Source: WRMR01 sp031548645 (GTDB lineage Bacteria > Planctomycetota > Planctomycetia > Pirellulales > Thermoguttaceae). Taken from it: 64,000 bases of DNA. Positions within the stretch are counted from its first letter, which is position 1. Each line of letters starts with the position of its first letter. A model generated the notes under the pieces. It saw only the letters and a list, made by a program, of their open reading frames with translations, ran no database searches and was not told the DNA's origin. The stretch is taken from positions 1 through 64,000 of the forward strand of contig JAVBQX010000014.1 in NCBI GenBank assembly GCA_031548645.1, given 5' to 3'. This document shows positions 26,515 through 34,820 of the stretch, in pieces. The translations under genes and the position numbers were made by a program.

Positions 26515-28065
26515 TCAACGTTTTTTCTTATTCCTGGGCTGGGAATTCGAGGCCGTTTTACCGGGTGCGGCGGACGATGCGTTTTCTGAAACCTTCGGAA
26601 AACGCGAGGCAAGAGCCTGCCGGGGCGGTCGCGAAAAAATGTAAATCGCGACAAGGATTCCCAACGCGAAAATGGCGATGCTGACATTCTGCGCGATCGA
26701 AAGGCCCGTGCCCATATAGGAGGCTTCGTCGTCGCGGAACATTTCGATACAAAAACGCCCCGTCGAATACAAAAACAGGAACAGCATGAACGCGAACCCG
26801 TCGCGTTTGCCGAAACGTTCCAATAATATGATCAACAGGCTCAGGCAGACCGCGCCGAAGAAGCTCATGATCTGCGTCGGGTAAACCGGCAAAACTTCCG
26901 GCGGCGACATGGCAAATTGAAACGTCTGCACTGCCTTGTCACCGGGCGTTTCGACGGACAGCGAGACCTCGGAATTCGGGTGGTTCAGCGACCGGAAGTA
27001 AAACGCCTCTTTAAGCAAACCGGCGTTGATCGCGGTGTTCGGCGGCAGGATGTCGCGGGGGCCGTCGTCGTCGCTTTCAGTAAATTGAATCTGACGGATG
27101 ATCATGCCCGGCTTGAGCCCGGCCTTTTCGGCGGAACTGCCCGACTCGACTTCCGCGATCATGGCCGGCAGGGCGTTGAGGCGTTCCTGCTCGGCTTTCG
27201 AAATCTGGCGTTTGCCGCAACCGATACAGGAACACCCGCCGGTGTTTTTTTTCAACTCAAGCGGCGCCGCTTCGACGCCGGAGTAGTCCTTTGCATCCGC
27301 GGCTGAAGCAGCATTCGAATCCCACGACGTGAATTTGAGACCGCCGACGAATGTCTTGTTTTCGTCGACCTGGGCCAGATAGGCCGGGGCTTCCGGCGGG
27401 AATACGATGCCGTGCGAAGCGTCGCAAACCGCGCCGTAACAGCAGCCGTTCATCAGGCAACCGAGCCGCCCGATGGCGATGCCGAGCAGCAGCGCCGGCG
27501 CCATGACGTCGTACATGGCCAACAGGGAAAGCCGGTTTCGCCGGAAAAAGATCGCCGTGCCGACCATGCCGCCGATGATGCCGCCGTAAACGACGAGCCC
27601 ACCCTCGGTGAAAAGCAGCATCTGGGCGAGCGGGTTGGGGTGGCTCAGGTACGAGGGCAGGTATTCGACGATGTGAAACACGCGGGCGCCCAGCAATCCG
27701 GAAACGACGCACCACAGCACGAGCGAAAACATCATGTCACTCGGAATATTGCGTTTTTTGCAGCCGCGATAAATCAACAGTCCCGAGGCGGAGGAAATCG
27801 CCAGCACGAGCATCAGACCGTAACCGCGAATCGGAAGGCCGTGAACGGGATCGGCGATTTTCGGGAGAAACACCGCCGCGGCCAGGGCAACCAACAGGAT
27901 GACGACGCTGAAGCTGATGTCGTCCGAATTTAGTCCGCGTTTCAGAAAGACCCAAAGAGACCAGATCACCGCGAGGAGGAGAAATCCCCAGAACAACAGG
28001 CCCTGAAACCCCAAAAGCGGCAGACCGAACACTTCGACCGGAATATGAAACAGCGTTTGAAACAT
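26515..28065 (-). CDS. lgt: Prolipoprotein diacylglyceryl transferase with inserted PDZ-like domain
   Basis: About 516 residues from the ATG at 28065; a TTG at 28125 would add 20. Lgt transfers diacylglycerol from phosphatidylglycerol to the lipobox Cys of prolipoproteins in the inner membrane. The membrane core is recognisable: IRGYGLM, GGLVVYGGIIGG, the signature region GRLGCLMNGCCYG (199-211) and PVYPTQ (393-398). Between the last two is an insertion of about 180 residues that includes a CSCIGC cluster and a PDZ-like stretch (EVESGSSAEKAGLKPGMIIRQI). Typical Lgt is about 290 residues. The insertion faces the periplasm by topology. The C-terminal 40 residues are basic and disordered. Confidence 0.85.
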   Translation of the reverse strand: MFQTLFHIPVEVFGLPLLGFQGLLFWGFLLLAVIWSLWVFLKRGLNSDDISFSVVILLVALAAAVFLPKIADPVHGLPIRGYGLMLVLAISSASGLLIYRGCKKRNIPSDMMFSLVLWCVVSGLLGARVFHIVEYLPSYLSHPNPLAQMLLFTEGGLVVYGGIIGGMVGTAIFFRRNRLSLLAMYDVMAPALLLGIAIGRLGCLMNGCCYGAVCDASHGIVFPPEAPAYLAQVDENKTFVGGLKFTSWDSNAASAADAKDYSGVEAAPLELKKNTGGCSCIGCGKRQISKAEQERLNALPAMIAEVESGSSAEKAGLKPGMIIRQIQFTESDDDGPRDILPPNTAINAGLLKEAFYFRSLNHPNSEVSLSVETPGDKAVQTFQFAMSPPEVLPVYPTQIMSFFGAVCLSLLIILLERFGKRDGFAFMLFLFLYSTGRFCIEMFRDDEASYMGTGLSIAQNVSIAIFALGILVAIYIFSRPPRQALASRFPKVSENASSAAPGKTASNSQPRNKKKR

Positions 28066-28256
28066 TTGCGTTGATATTGATATCGGAAAAATTTGCGTGA
28101 GGTGGGAGTTTTCGCCGCGTGACAAAAAAAGACGGGCTTTTTACTTCAATCCCATGTATAATGGGGGCGGGACGAAAAACATTTCACGTCACTATAACAA
28201 AAAACAAGGGGTTTTCAAACCCCATAAATTTCGAAACACATTTCCAAAACAGGTCG
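28066..28256. other. Divergent intergenic region lgt / apbE
   Basis: An AT-rich gap that includes a Lys/Phe-rich open extension upstream of apbE. No clear promoter hexamers were found. Confidence 0.4.
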
Positions 28257-29381
28257 ATGACAAAACAATATCATGCAAACATCCTGAAATTTCGTCAACG
28301 GCCGCGCCTTGCGTTGTTCATGTTGCCGCTTCTGGCCGGCTTGTTTTGCGTGATGACGCAATCGAATAGTATGGCCGGGGATTTGCAGCGTTACACATTT
28401 CAGGAAACCGCCATGTCGATTCCGGTACGCATGATCATTTGCGCGGAAAATGAAGCGGCGGCCAAAACCGCGGCTGAAGCGGCGTTTCGTCGCGCGCAGG
28501 AAATGAGCGACCGGATGACCGATTACGATTCGGCCAGCGAGCTGATGCGGCTTTGTCGCGAAGGCGGCAAAACCGGCAAGCCCGTTCCGGTGAGCGATGA
28601 CCTGTTCCGTGTACTGAAAAAGGCGAAACAAATTTCAACGGATTCGCAAGGCGCGTTTGACATTACGGTCGGGCCGATTGTCCGGCTTTGGCGACGGGCG
28701 AGACGCTTGCATGAATTCCCCGAAAAACGATTGCTGGAAGATGCCCGGGCCTTGGTCGGAAACGACCTTTGGGAGATCGACGAAAAATCGCAAACCGTGA
28801 CATTGAAAAAAGATAAAATGCTGTTCGACCTCGGCGGCATTGCCAAAGGCGATATCATCGACCAAGCCGTCGCAACGCTGAAACAGCAGGGAATCACAGC
28901 CGCGCTGGTCGATGCCGGGGGGGATATTCGAGTGTACGGCATTCCGCCGGCGAATGATGCCGAGGCGGTTTCAGGAGATGCAAACGGATGGGTACTTGGG
29001 GTTTCTGCGCACAACAAAGAGATCGGTCGTGTCGTGACCGATGGAATTGCGTTGGCTTCGTCCGGCGACCTTTCACGCTACGCTTTGATTGACGGTGTCA
29101 AATATTCACACATCGTCGACCCGAAAACCGGACTGGGTTTGACGAACCAAACTGCCGTGACCGTTTTTGCCCCGGATGCGATTACTGCGGACGCCTTGGC
29201 CTCGGCCCTGTCGGTTTTGCCGCCCGAACAGGGCTTGCAACTGCTTGATAATGACGAAGGAGCCGCGGCCATGATCAGTCGGCGTTTGCCCGAAGAATCC
29301 ACCGATGAAACGGAGCGTCCGGAATCAACCGCAGTTTGGTATTCCAAAAACTGGGGACAGCTGGTCTCTGATACGAAATAG
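28257..29381 (+). CDS. apbE: FAD:protein FMN transferase
   Basis: About 374 residues from the ATG at 28257 (AGGTCG upstream; the open frame begins at 28119). An N-terminal membrane or signal segment (LALFMLPLLAGLFCVM) puts the enzyme outside the inner membrane. ApbE transfers FMN from FAD to a Thr of target proteins such as NqrB/RnfG. Motifs include DAGGDIRVYG, FDLGGIAKGDIID and the Mg-binding DGIALASSGDLSRY with HIVDPKTG. A Ser/Glu-rich tail ends the protein. No nqr or rnf gene is nearby, so its target is unknown. Confidence 0.9.
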   Translation: MTKQYHANILKFRQRPRLALFMLPLLAGLFCVMTQSNSMAGDLQRYTFQETAMSIPVRMIICAENEAAAKTAAEAAFRRAQEMSDRMTDYDSASELMRLCREGGKTGKPVPVSDDLFRVLKKAKQISTDSQGAFDITVGPIVRLWRRARRLHEFPEKRLLEDARALVGNDLWEIDEKSQTVTLKKDKMLFDLGGIAKGDIIDQAVATLKQQGITAALVDAGGDIRVYGIPPANDAEAVSGDANGWVLGVSAHNKEIGRVVTDGIALASSGDLSRYALIDGVKYSHIVDPKTGLGLTNQTAVTVFAPDAITADALASALSVLPPEQGLQLLDNDEGAAAMISRRLPEESTDETERPESTAVWYSKNWGQLVSDTK

Positions 29382-29872
29382 ACAAAATGACTGAATTTTT
29401 GTCGATTTTGCGGTGTCGACGAAAAATAGCCTGCTGCTTTTTTCCAAGCAAATATTTTGTTCAAAATTCGTGAAAATTATTTATTTCAGATTGTATTGCC
29501 AAAAATAACTGTTATCATGAAACTTGTCATTACGATTTCCGTTTCGACATGATTGACTGCACTTCAAAATCAAGACAAAAATCAAAATAGAAATTTTTTT
29601 GCATAACGTTTGCTTTATATTTGAAACGCAAAACTTTTTTCGTTATCCTTTGTGAATTTTTACGAAATCTTGTGAACTTTTTCGACGGCCAAGCGTATCA
29701 ATAGTAACCCCCGTCTCCCGCTTAAAAGCTATTTGTGGCGGAAGTTCGTTTCCCAACGCAAAACGCAGGAGCTTATCCGGGATGCGGGGATCATAGGGCA
29801 ATGTGTTCAATTCCGCCGGGGATTGAGCCGGGCACCCCAAAAGCCGAACCTTCGGCTTGAGAGGAGGGAGTG
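29382..29872. other. Long AT-rich region upstream of the sigma factor
   Basis: About 490 bases. A perfect hairpin (AAGCCGAA / TTCGGCTT, 29841-29858) lies 3-5 bases before the GAGGAGG ribosome binding site of the sigma factor. A 66-codon minus-strand frame (29643-29840, TTG start) has coding-like composition but no recognisable family and no ribosome binding site. Otherwise nothing is evident. Confidence 0.5.
29841..29858 (+). promoter_or_regulatory. Hairpin in the leader of the sigma factor gene
   Basis: AAGCCGAA and TTCGGCTT form an 8-bp perfect stem with a 2-base CC loop immediately upstream of the GAGGAGG site. It could sequester or space the ribosome binding site, or be a terminator of an upstream transcript; no T-tract follows. 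Confidence 0.3.
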
Positions 29873-31597
29873 ATGATCAGGGACTACCGAAACGCGGTGA
29901 TGAAGGAATTGCGCGATCAACTGGTTCGTTACGCTCCGAAAGACAAAAAAATATCGCAAATGGACCGCGCCGAGGAGCTTCTGCGCGAACTCCGGGACGA
30001 TATTGAATATTCTTACAAATACGTCTCTCTCCGCATCACGGAATTTCAAACGGAAATTTTCGAAGACGTGACGATGGAGGCCGCGGACCTTCGGGCCGAC
30101 CTGTTGATGTTGATCGAAGACCTTTCCGATTCGGTTGACATTACGAACGATACGATGCCGGAAAAAGTCTGGACCATCAACGAGTTGTGCAAGCGGTTCA
30201 ACGTGGCCTCGAAAACGATTTCGCGCTGGCGGAAGAGTACGCTTTGCGGTCGCAAATTCCTTTTCGACGGCAAGCGTCGCATCGGTTTTCTCGACAGTTC
30301 CGTCGATTGGTTCGTGAAGGACAACCCGGAACGCGTCGAACGCAGCAGTCGGTTCAGTCAATTGTCCGAAACCGAAAAGCAACAGTTCGTCAAAAAAGGC
30401 CGCGAACTCGCCTCCTTGGGCATCACACCGACCGAAGTGGCGCGACGCCTGGCCCAAAGCAGCGGCCGCAGCGTCGAGACGATTCGTTACACGCTGAAAA
30501 CCTTCGACGAGAACAACGCGGACATTCCGTTGTTTTCCCGCCGAAACGAACCGTTGCGCGATGAAACGAAACACCAGATTTTTCGCAGTTACCGTCACGG
30601 CGATACGATTCAATCGCTGGCCTTCAAGCACCACCGGACCGTCGGGAGCATTTACCGCATCGTCGGCCAGATGAGGGCGGAACGCATTCGCCAGTTGCCC
30701 ATTGATTACATCGACAGCCCGGAATTCGACATGATCCGTAGCGGCAACGAGGAAAAGCGCGTTTGCGGACCGATCCCGCCGCCGCAAATCGGCCTTGACA
30801 CAGGCGAAAAGACAAGCCGTGTACCGGCGCGATTACCGGAAGGACTGCCGCCCTACCTGGCCCGGCTGTACGACGTGCCGCTGCTCACCCCGGAACAGGA
30901 ACTGCACTTGTTCCGCAAGATGAATTACCTGAAGTACAAGGCCGCCGTGCTTCGCGATTCGTTGAATCCCGACCGCCCCAACGCCCACACGATGCGGCAG
31001 ATCGAGCAGTTTTACGACCAGGCGATTGAGACGAAAAACGAGATCGTATCGGCGAACCTGCGGCTGGTCGTTTCGATCGCCAAGCGGCACGTCGGGCCCA
31101 TGACCAACCTGTTCGAATTGATCAGCGACGGCAACCTTTCGCTGATTCGGGCGGTTGAAAAATTCGACTATACCCGCGGGAACCGCTTCAGCACCTACGC
31201 GACGTGGGCCATCATGCGCAACTTCGCACGCACGATCCCCGATGAAAAACGCTACCACGAGCGATTCCTGCTGACCGACTCCGATATTTTCGAACTGGCT
31301 GTCGACGAACGCGCGGACATTTCGTTCGAGGAAAAAAATCAGCTCGAACGCGAGGCCCAGGTCGACCGGTTCCTGCGGGAACTCGACGACCGCGAACAGC
31401 ATATCATCGTCAACCGTTTCGGATTGGGGCAAGTCGCGCAGCCGCAGACGCTCCGACAAGTCGGCACCGAAATGGGGGTCACCAAGGAACGCATCCGGCA
31501 GATTGAAACCCGCGCCCTGGCAAAACTGCGAAAGGCCGCCGAGGGGGAATCGCTTGACATTCCCGAATTAAAATATCGTGGTGACGATATAAGATGA
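29873..31597 (+). CDS. Sigma-70 family factor with HTH-bearing N-terminus
   Basis: A 574-residue sigma factor. The ATG at 29873 has AGGAGG 5 bases upstream. Residues 1-230 carry a MerR/excisionase-like HTH (VWTINELCKRFNVASKTISRW, about 98-118), a wing-like RIGFLDSS and further HTH-like segments (GITPTEVARRLAQSS; DTIQSLAFKHHRTVGSI). Region 2 is well kept (NLRLVVSIAKRHVG, NLSLIRAVEKFDYTRGNRFSTYATWAIMRN). Region 4 is also kept (LRQVGTEMGVTKERIRQIETRAL). There is no clear region 1.1 or 3. This architecture is one I associate with planctomycetes. It probably recognises -10/-35 promoters with input from the N-terminal DNA- or protein-binding part; the trigger is unknown. Confidence 0.9.
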   Translation: MIRDYRNAVMKELRDQLVRYAPKDKKISQMDRAEELLRELRDDIEYSYKYVSLRITEFQTEIFEDVTMEAADLRADLLMLIEDLSDSVDITNDTMPEKVWTINELCKRFNVASKTISRWRKSTLCGRKFLFDGKRRIGFLDSSVDWFVKDNPERVERSSRFSQLSETEKQQFVKKGRELASLGITPTEVARRLAQSSGRSVETIRYTLKTFDENNADIPLFSRRNEPLRDETKHQIFRSYRHGDTIQSLAFKHHRTVGSIYRIVGQMRAERIRQLPIDYIDSPEFDMIRSGNEEKRVCGPIPPPQIGLDTGEKTSRVPARLPEGLPPYLARLYDVPLLTPEQELHLFRKMNYLKYKAAVLRDSLNPDRPNAHTMRQIEQFYDQAIETKNEIVSANLRLVVSIAKRHVGPMTNLFELISDGNLSLIRAVEKFDYTRGNRFSTYATWAIMRNFARTIPDEKRYHERFLLTDSDIFELAVDERADISFEEKNQLEREAQVDRFLRELDDREQHIIVNRFGLGQVAQPQTLRQVGTEMGVTKERIRQIETRALAKLRKAAEGESLDIPELKYRGDDIR

Positions 31598-31706
31598 TTC
31601 CCTCCCGATTTGAAAGCCCCCTTGCCTGCCCGGAGACATACAGCATCCGGGTTTTCAAGACGAACCAATCATGGAGAAATTATTTTTTGACTGTTTCCAT
31701 GTCGTT

Positions 31707-32363
31707 TCAGAAGGCAGTGGGACGCGACTTGATAAACAGCGAGCGGTACACCGGCTCACCGTGCAGACGGGTGCGGCGTTCGAAGTGCGTCCTGTAATCG
31801 AAATCGTGTTCTGCAGCGTGTTCGTCGATCTCGAACGGGCCGTCAAACCCCGGCACACGGGCGATGCTTTGCAGGCCGGCGAGGAAATATTCCTGCACGT
31901 CGGTCCAGAAATGCAGTTTGCCGCCGGGTATGAGTTTTTGATGCACCAAGCCGATGACCGCCTCGCAGACGATGCGGCGTTTCCGGTGTCGGCGTTTCCA
32001 CCACGGGTCGGGGAAATAAATGTGTACCGCGGCCAGGGATTGATCCGGGATTCGTTCACGCAGCACGGACTGTGCGTCGCCGCAAACCATCAGCGCATTG
32101 GTCAATTGCTTTTTCGCGATCAAGACCGCGCAGTGTTTCGCGTATTTTTTCGAAATTTCTATGCCGAGAAAATCATGAGCCGGCAATGCCGCGGCGGCCT
32201 GCGTGATGAAAAGTCCGCGGCCGGAACCGATTTCCAGTTCGAGCGGGGCGACGCGTTCGAACAAAGCTTTTGCGTCCCACGGTTGCGGAAGATCATCCGG
32301 CAACAGGGCCTCGACTTCCGGCGGAAGATGCGTCAACGCGACTTGATGGGAACGCTTTCTCAT
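31707..32363 (-). CDS. trmB: tRNA (guanine-N7-)-methyltransferase
   Basis: About 218 residues from the ATG at 32363; the frame extends to 32504 but that part is not conserved-looking. TrmB methylates N7 of G46 in the variable loop of tRNA, using SAM. Visible motifs are EIGSGRGLFI (SAM binding), FLGIEISKKY, and the catalytic stretch FPDPWWKRRHRKRR. The length is normal for the family. It is followed, 61 bases upstream on the same strand, by the FabZ-family gene, so the two may share a transcript. Confidence 0.9.
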   Translation of the reverse strand: MRKRSHQVALTHLPPEVEALLPDDLPQPWDAKALFERVAPLELEIGSGRGLFITQAAAALPAHDFLGIEISKKYAKHCAVLIAKKQLTNALMVCGDAQSVLRERIPDQSLAAVHIYFPDPWWKRRHRKRRIVCEAVIGLVHQKLIPGGKLHFWTDVQEYFLAGLQSIARVPGFDGPFEIDEHAAEHDFDYRTHFERRTRLHGEPVYRSLFIKSRPTAF

Positions 32364-32424
32364 GTCGTGCGAAATTGAAAGAGAGAATAAAGACGATGGT
32401 AGACGACCGGCGCCGGAAAAAACG

Positions 32425-32928
32425 CTAAAGTTCCGCTTCCAGATTGAGCGGTACGCCCTTGATGATCCCTTCGCAGACCAGTTCATCGTTGACCAAGCCG
32501 ACAAAATGGGCCGTAATCAGAATTCGTCGGGCCGTGATGAGTTTAGCCTGCATGATCAAGCGGTCGCCGGGCCTAACCATTCCACGAAAGCGGACTTTGT
32601 CCAGTCCGGCAAAGCCCATCGTGGCCGAAGCATCCATGATTTGGTGTTTCGTCGTAAAATAACTCGCCAATTGAGCCGCCACCTCACACATGATCACACC
32701 CGGCATGAGGGCGAAACTCGGCATGTGACCCCGGACCCAAAACTCCTTGTCGGAAATATCCTTGTACCCAACGCAAGAAAAGTTTTCGGGATTTTCGTAA
32801 AGAACCGCCGTCAACTGCTCCATTTCAAAGCGTTGTTGATTATATTTTCGAATTTCGTCGATTTCCGCCACAGGCTTATTCACGTCATAGCACGAAGAAT
32901 CGACGAGCAACTCTTTTTTACCCAACAC
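32425..32928 (-). CDS. fabZ: FabZ-family beta-hydroxyacyl-ACP dehydratase
   Basis: About 167 residues from the GTG at 32928, preceded by CGGAG; a TTG at 32925 or an upstream TTG at 32952 is possible. The hotdog-fold motif is HMPSFALMPGVIMCEVAAQ, with the catalytic His and Glu of FabZ/FabA. The enzyme dehydrates 3-hydroxyacyl-ACP in fatty acid elongation. The N-terminal 50 residues (KKELLVDSSCY, then EIRKYNQQRFEMEQL) are longer than in E. coli FabZ, as I remember for a planctomycete subgroup. Whether it serves bulk fatty acid synthesis or a special lipid is not known. Confidence 0.8.
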   Translation of the reverse strand: MLGKKELLVDSSCYDVNKPVAEIDEIRKYNQQRFEMEQLTAVLYENPENFSCVGYKDISDKEFWVRGHMPSFALMPGVIMCEVAAQLASYFTTKHQIMDASATMGFAGLDKVRFRGMVRPGDRLIMQAKLITARRILITAHFVGLVNDELVCEGIIKGVPLNLEAEL

Positions 32929-33337
32929 CCAACTCCGTAATGGTTTATGCAATTGAGATTAATTCGACCCATGTAATATTCATACGTATGAATTGCGTAT
33001 TAATACACGTCGAATTTCAAATTATTTCAGGTTTTCACCTTATGGCGTTTCGCCTTACGCATTTTGGAACTGGCGGGGCGTTTGCCATGATTGGCTTTTT
33101 TCACTTTATGTTGCGGTTTTGACATCTGAGAAACATTCCTTGATATAAACTATTGATTTTATTGCAATTGCGTCGAAAGCAATCGTGCTGAAAACATATC
33201 GATCTTCAATTGGAAAGATTTTTTCTCACGAATTTTGACATTATACATGCAAGTAGCCGGCTGAAAAGCCCCCGATAATGACAACTTGCGAAAATACGTC
33301 ACATTGCAGGAGAAAGCCGCCCGGTGTTTTTTGCGTA
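32929..33337. other. Intergenic region with a small basic ORF
   Basis: About 410 bases between the FabZ-family gene and the prenyltransferase-like gene, both minus-strand. It contains the small basic protein gene at 33027-33125. The rest is AT-rich with no further signal. Confidence 0.5.
33027..33125 (-). CDS. Tiny highly basic protein, 32 residues
   Basis: An open frame of 32 codons plus TGA starts at the ATG at 33125. The product runs from MSKPQHKVKKANHGKRPASS (residues 1-20) to KMRKAKRHKVKT (21-32): 10 Lys, 3 Arg and 3 His, so 13 of 32 residues are Lys/Arg. Such composition, with no hydrophobic core, is typical of small ribosome-associated or RNA-binding proteins such as Thx, but the sequence is not Thx. 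AAGGA occurs 11 bases upstream, a long spacing. The GC-richer codons stand out from the AT-rich flanks, which favours a real gene. I have an impression that similar tiny proteins occur in other planctomycetes, but this is unverified. Confidence 0.5.
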   Translation of the reverse strand: MSKPQHKVKKANHGKRPASSKMRKAKRHKVKT

Positions 33338-34492
33338 TCATTTTCCGGTCGTCCCGACTTCCTTTTTGCACTCACCCAACACCATGAGGACGTAGCCGGT
33401 GACGAGGTTCGGATCGCCCTCCATCCAGAGGCGTTCGGCGTTGACCCACGAGCCGTCTTCGCGCTGGCGCATCGAAAACATTTGGATCAGTTCGGCCCGC
33501 CAGTCGTGTTCGACGCCGTCTTCGGAGACGAAGCTGTCCCAACCTGTCACGGCAAGCGTTTTGCCCATCATCTGGTAATAATAGAACAACCCTCGCTGCC
33601 CCATACCGGGATTCGATTCGAGATCGTAATGCTTTTGGAGCCATGACACCGCCGCCCGGTAACGCGGGTCGGACGGGGTCAGTCCGGCGTAAATCAGGCT
33701 CTTGAAACCCGCGTAGGTCATCGACCCGTAACTGCGGAGTCCGCCGTCGGCCGTTTCGCCCGCGGGACTTTCGCCGCCGTTTGCGGCCGTGTAATAAAAA
33801 CCGCCGTCGGGGTTTTTGAGCACTTTCGGCGATTCGTTGTGTTCCGATTCGAAATTCTGGCATCGTGATACGAAGACGAGCGCCTTTTGAATGGCCGGAT
33901 CGTCGGCCCCCTTGCTCGTGATGCGAAGCGCTTCGATGAGAAATTCGGTGTTCGAGAGATCGGCCCGACCGTCACCGCCGTAACCGACGCCGCCGTAATT
34001 CGGGTCGCCGGGCGAATGCCCGTTGGCCTCGGTGTACTGCTGCCCGCGCATGAAGGCGTCGGCCCGTTTGATGATGTCGTCATACACCCCGCCGTTGTTG
34101 GCCAGCGACAGGGCCAGCATGACGACGCAGGTTTCGTAATTGACGATCTGCTCGCCGGGCGAAGCGAAGGCCCCGCTTTCCTTCGCGAAGGTCATCAGAT
34201 AGTCGATCGCCTTTTTAACCATCGGGTCGTCCGGGGCGACGCCGACCTTGAGCAGCCCGACGGTCGCCACCGCCGTCGGCCCGATCCCCGAACGCGGATG
34301 CGTCGAAAACGAACCGCTTGCCAATTGTTGCGTCCGTAAATAGGCGATGCCCTTGTCGATCATGACCTGCCGCATCGTTTCGAGTTCCGCGTCCGACTTT
34401 TTCGCCGTTTGAGCCGCAACGGGGTCTTGAAGCATCATCGCTCCGATCATCACGACCGGCATCAAAATCACGCAATATGCTGTTTTCATCAT
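33338..34492 (-). CDS. Secreted prenyltransferase/squalene-cyclase-like repeat protein
   Basis: About 384 residues from the ATG at 34492 (AGAGA upstream). A Sec signal peptide (VILMPVVMIGAMMLQDPVAAQ) is followed by a domain of alpha-alpha repeats of the squalene oxidase/prenyltransferase type (GIAYLRTQQLASGSFS, YLMTFAKESGAFAS, and REDGSWVNAERLW with the QW-like motif). The DXDD catalytic motif of squalene-hopene cyclases is absent. In planctomycetes such proteins are common, are exported and have no known reaction; a binding or structural role is likely. No hopanoid genes are nearby. Confidence 0.75.
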   Translation of the reverse strand: MMKTAYCVILMPVVMIGAMMLQDPVAAQTAKKSDAELETMRQVMIDKGIAYLRTQQLASGSFSTHPRSGIGPTAVATVGLLKVGVAPDDPMVKKAIDYLMTFAKESGAFASPGEQIVNYETCVVMLALSLANNGGVYDDIIKRADAFMRGQQYTEANGHSPGDPNYGGVGYGGDGRADLSNTEFLIEALRITSKGADDPAIQKALVFVSRCQNFESEHNESPKVLKNPDGGFYYTAANGGESPAGETADGGLRSYGSMTYAGFKSLIYAGLTPSDPRYRAAVSWLQKHYDLESNPGMGQRGLFYYYQMMGKTLAVTGWDSFVSEDGVEHDWRAELIQMFSMRQREDGSWVNAERLWMEGDPNLVTGYVLMVLGECKKEVGTTGK

Positions 34493-34820
34493 TATTTCAA
34501 TCTCTCTCATATCAAATACAATACAAGCATCTTATTCCTTTGATGATACTTTAATTTTCGGCTGCAATCAACCTGCGGAAATGGAAAGTGATAAGTCGTG
34601 CCAAGTTTATGAAGGTGGGGCGACGACCTTTTTTCGTTGTTTCCAAACAAGTCGCTTGACTTTTCCGGTCCATTTTGATTTGTTGACCGGGGATTCCGTT
34701 ATGGTAGAATAATATTTTTAAAACATAGTCCACGGGAAAACGCTGGTCATGAGACTTCATTCCTTGGGCTCACACAGACAAAATTGATTTTTGATTCAAA
34801 ATAATAGAAAGGCGAATGAC
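34493..34820. other. Divergent intergenic region, IDH-like promoter
   Basis: About 330 bases. It contains a good sigma-70 promoter for the rightward gene (34683-34710). An AAAGG sequence lies 8 bases before the ATG at 34821. No other feature seen. Confidence 0.5.
34683..34710 (+). promoter_or_regulatory. Promoter of the isocitrate dehydrogenase-like gene
   Basis: TTGACC (34683-34688) and TAGAAT (34705-34710) are 16 bases apart, a near-consensus sigma-70 promoter about 110 bases before the start codon. Consensus match only. Confidence 0.5.

Noticed and set aside
29643..29840. 66-codon minus-strand frame upstream of the sigma factor
   Set aside because: TTG start without ribosome binding site; the composition is coding-like, so a gene remnant is possible, but nothing recognisable supports it.
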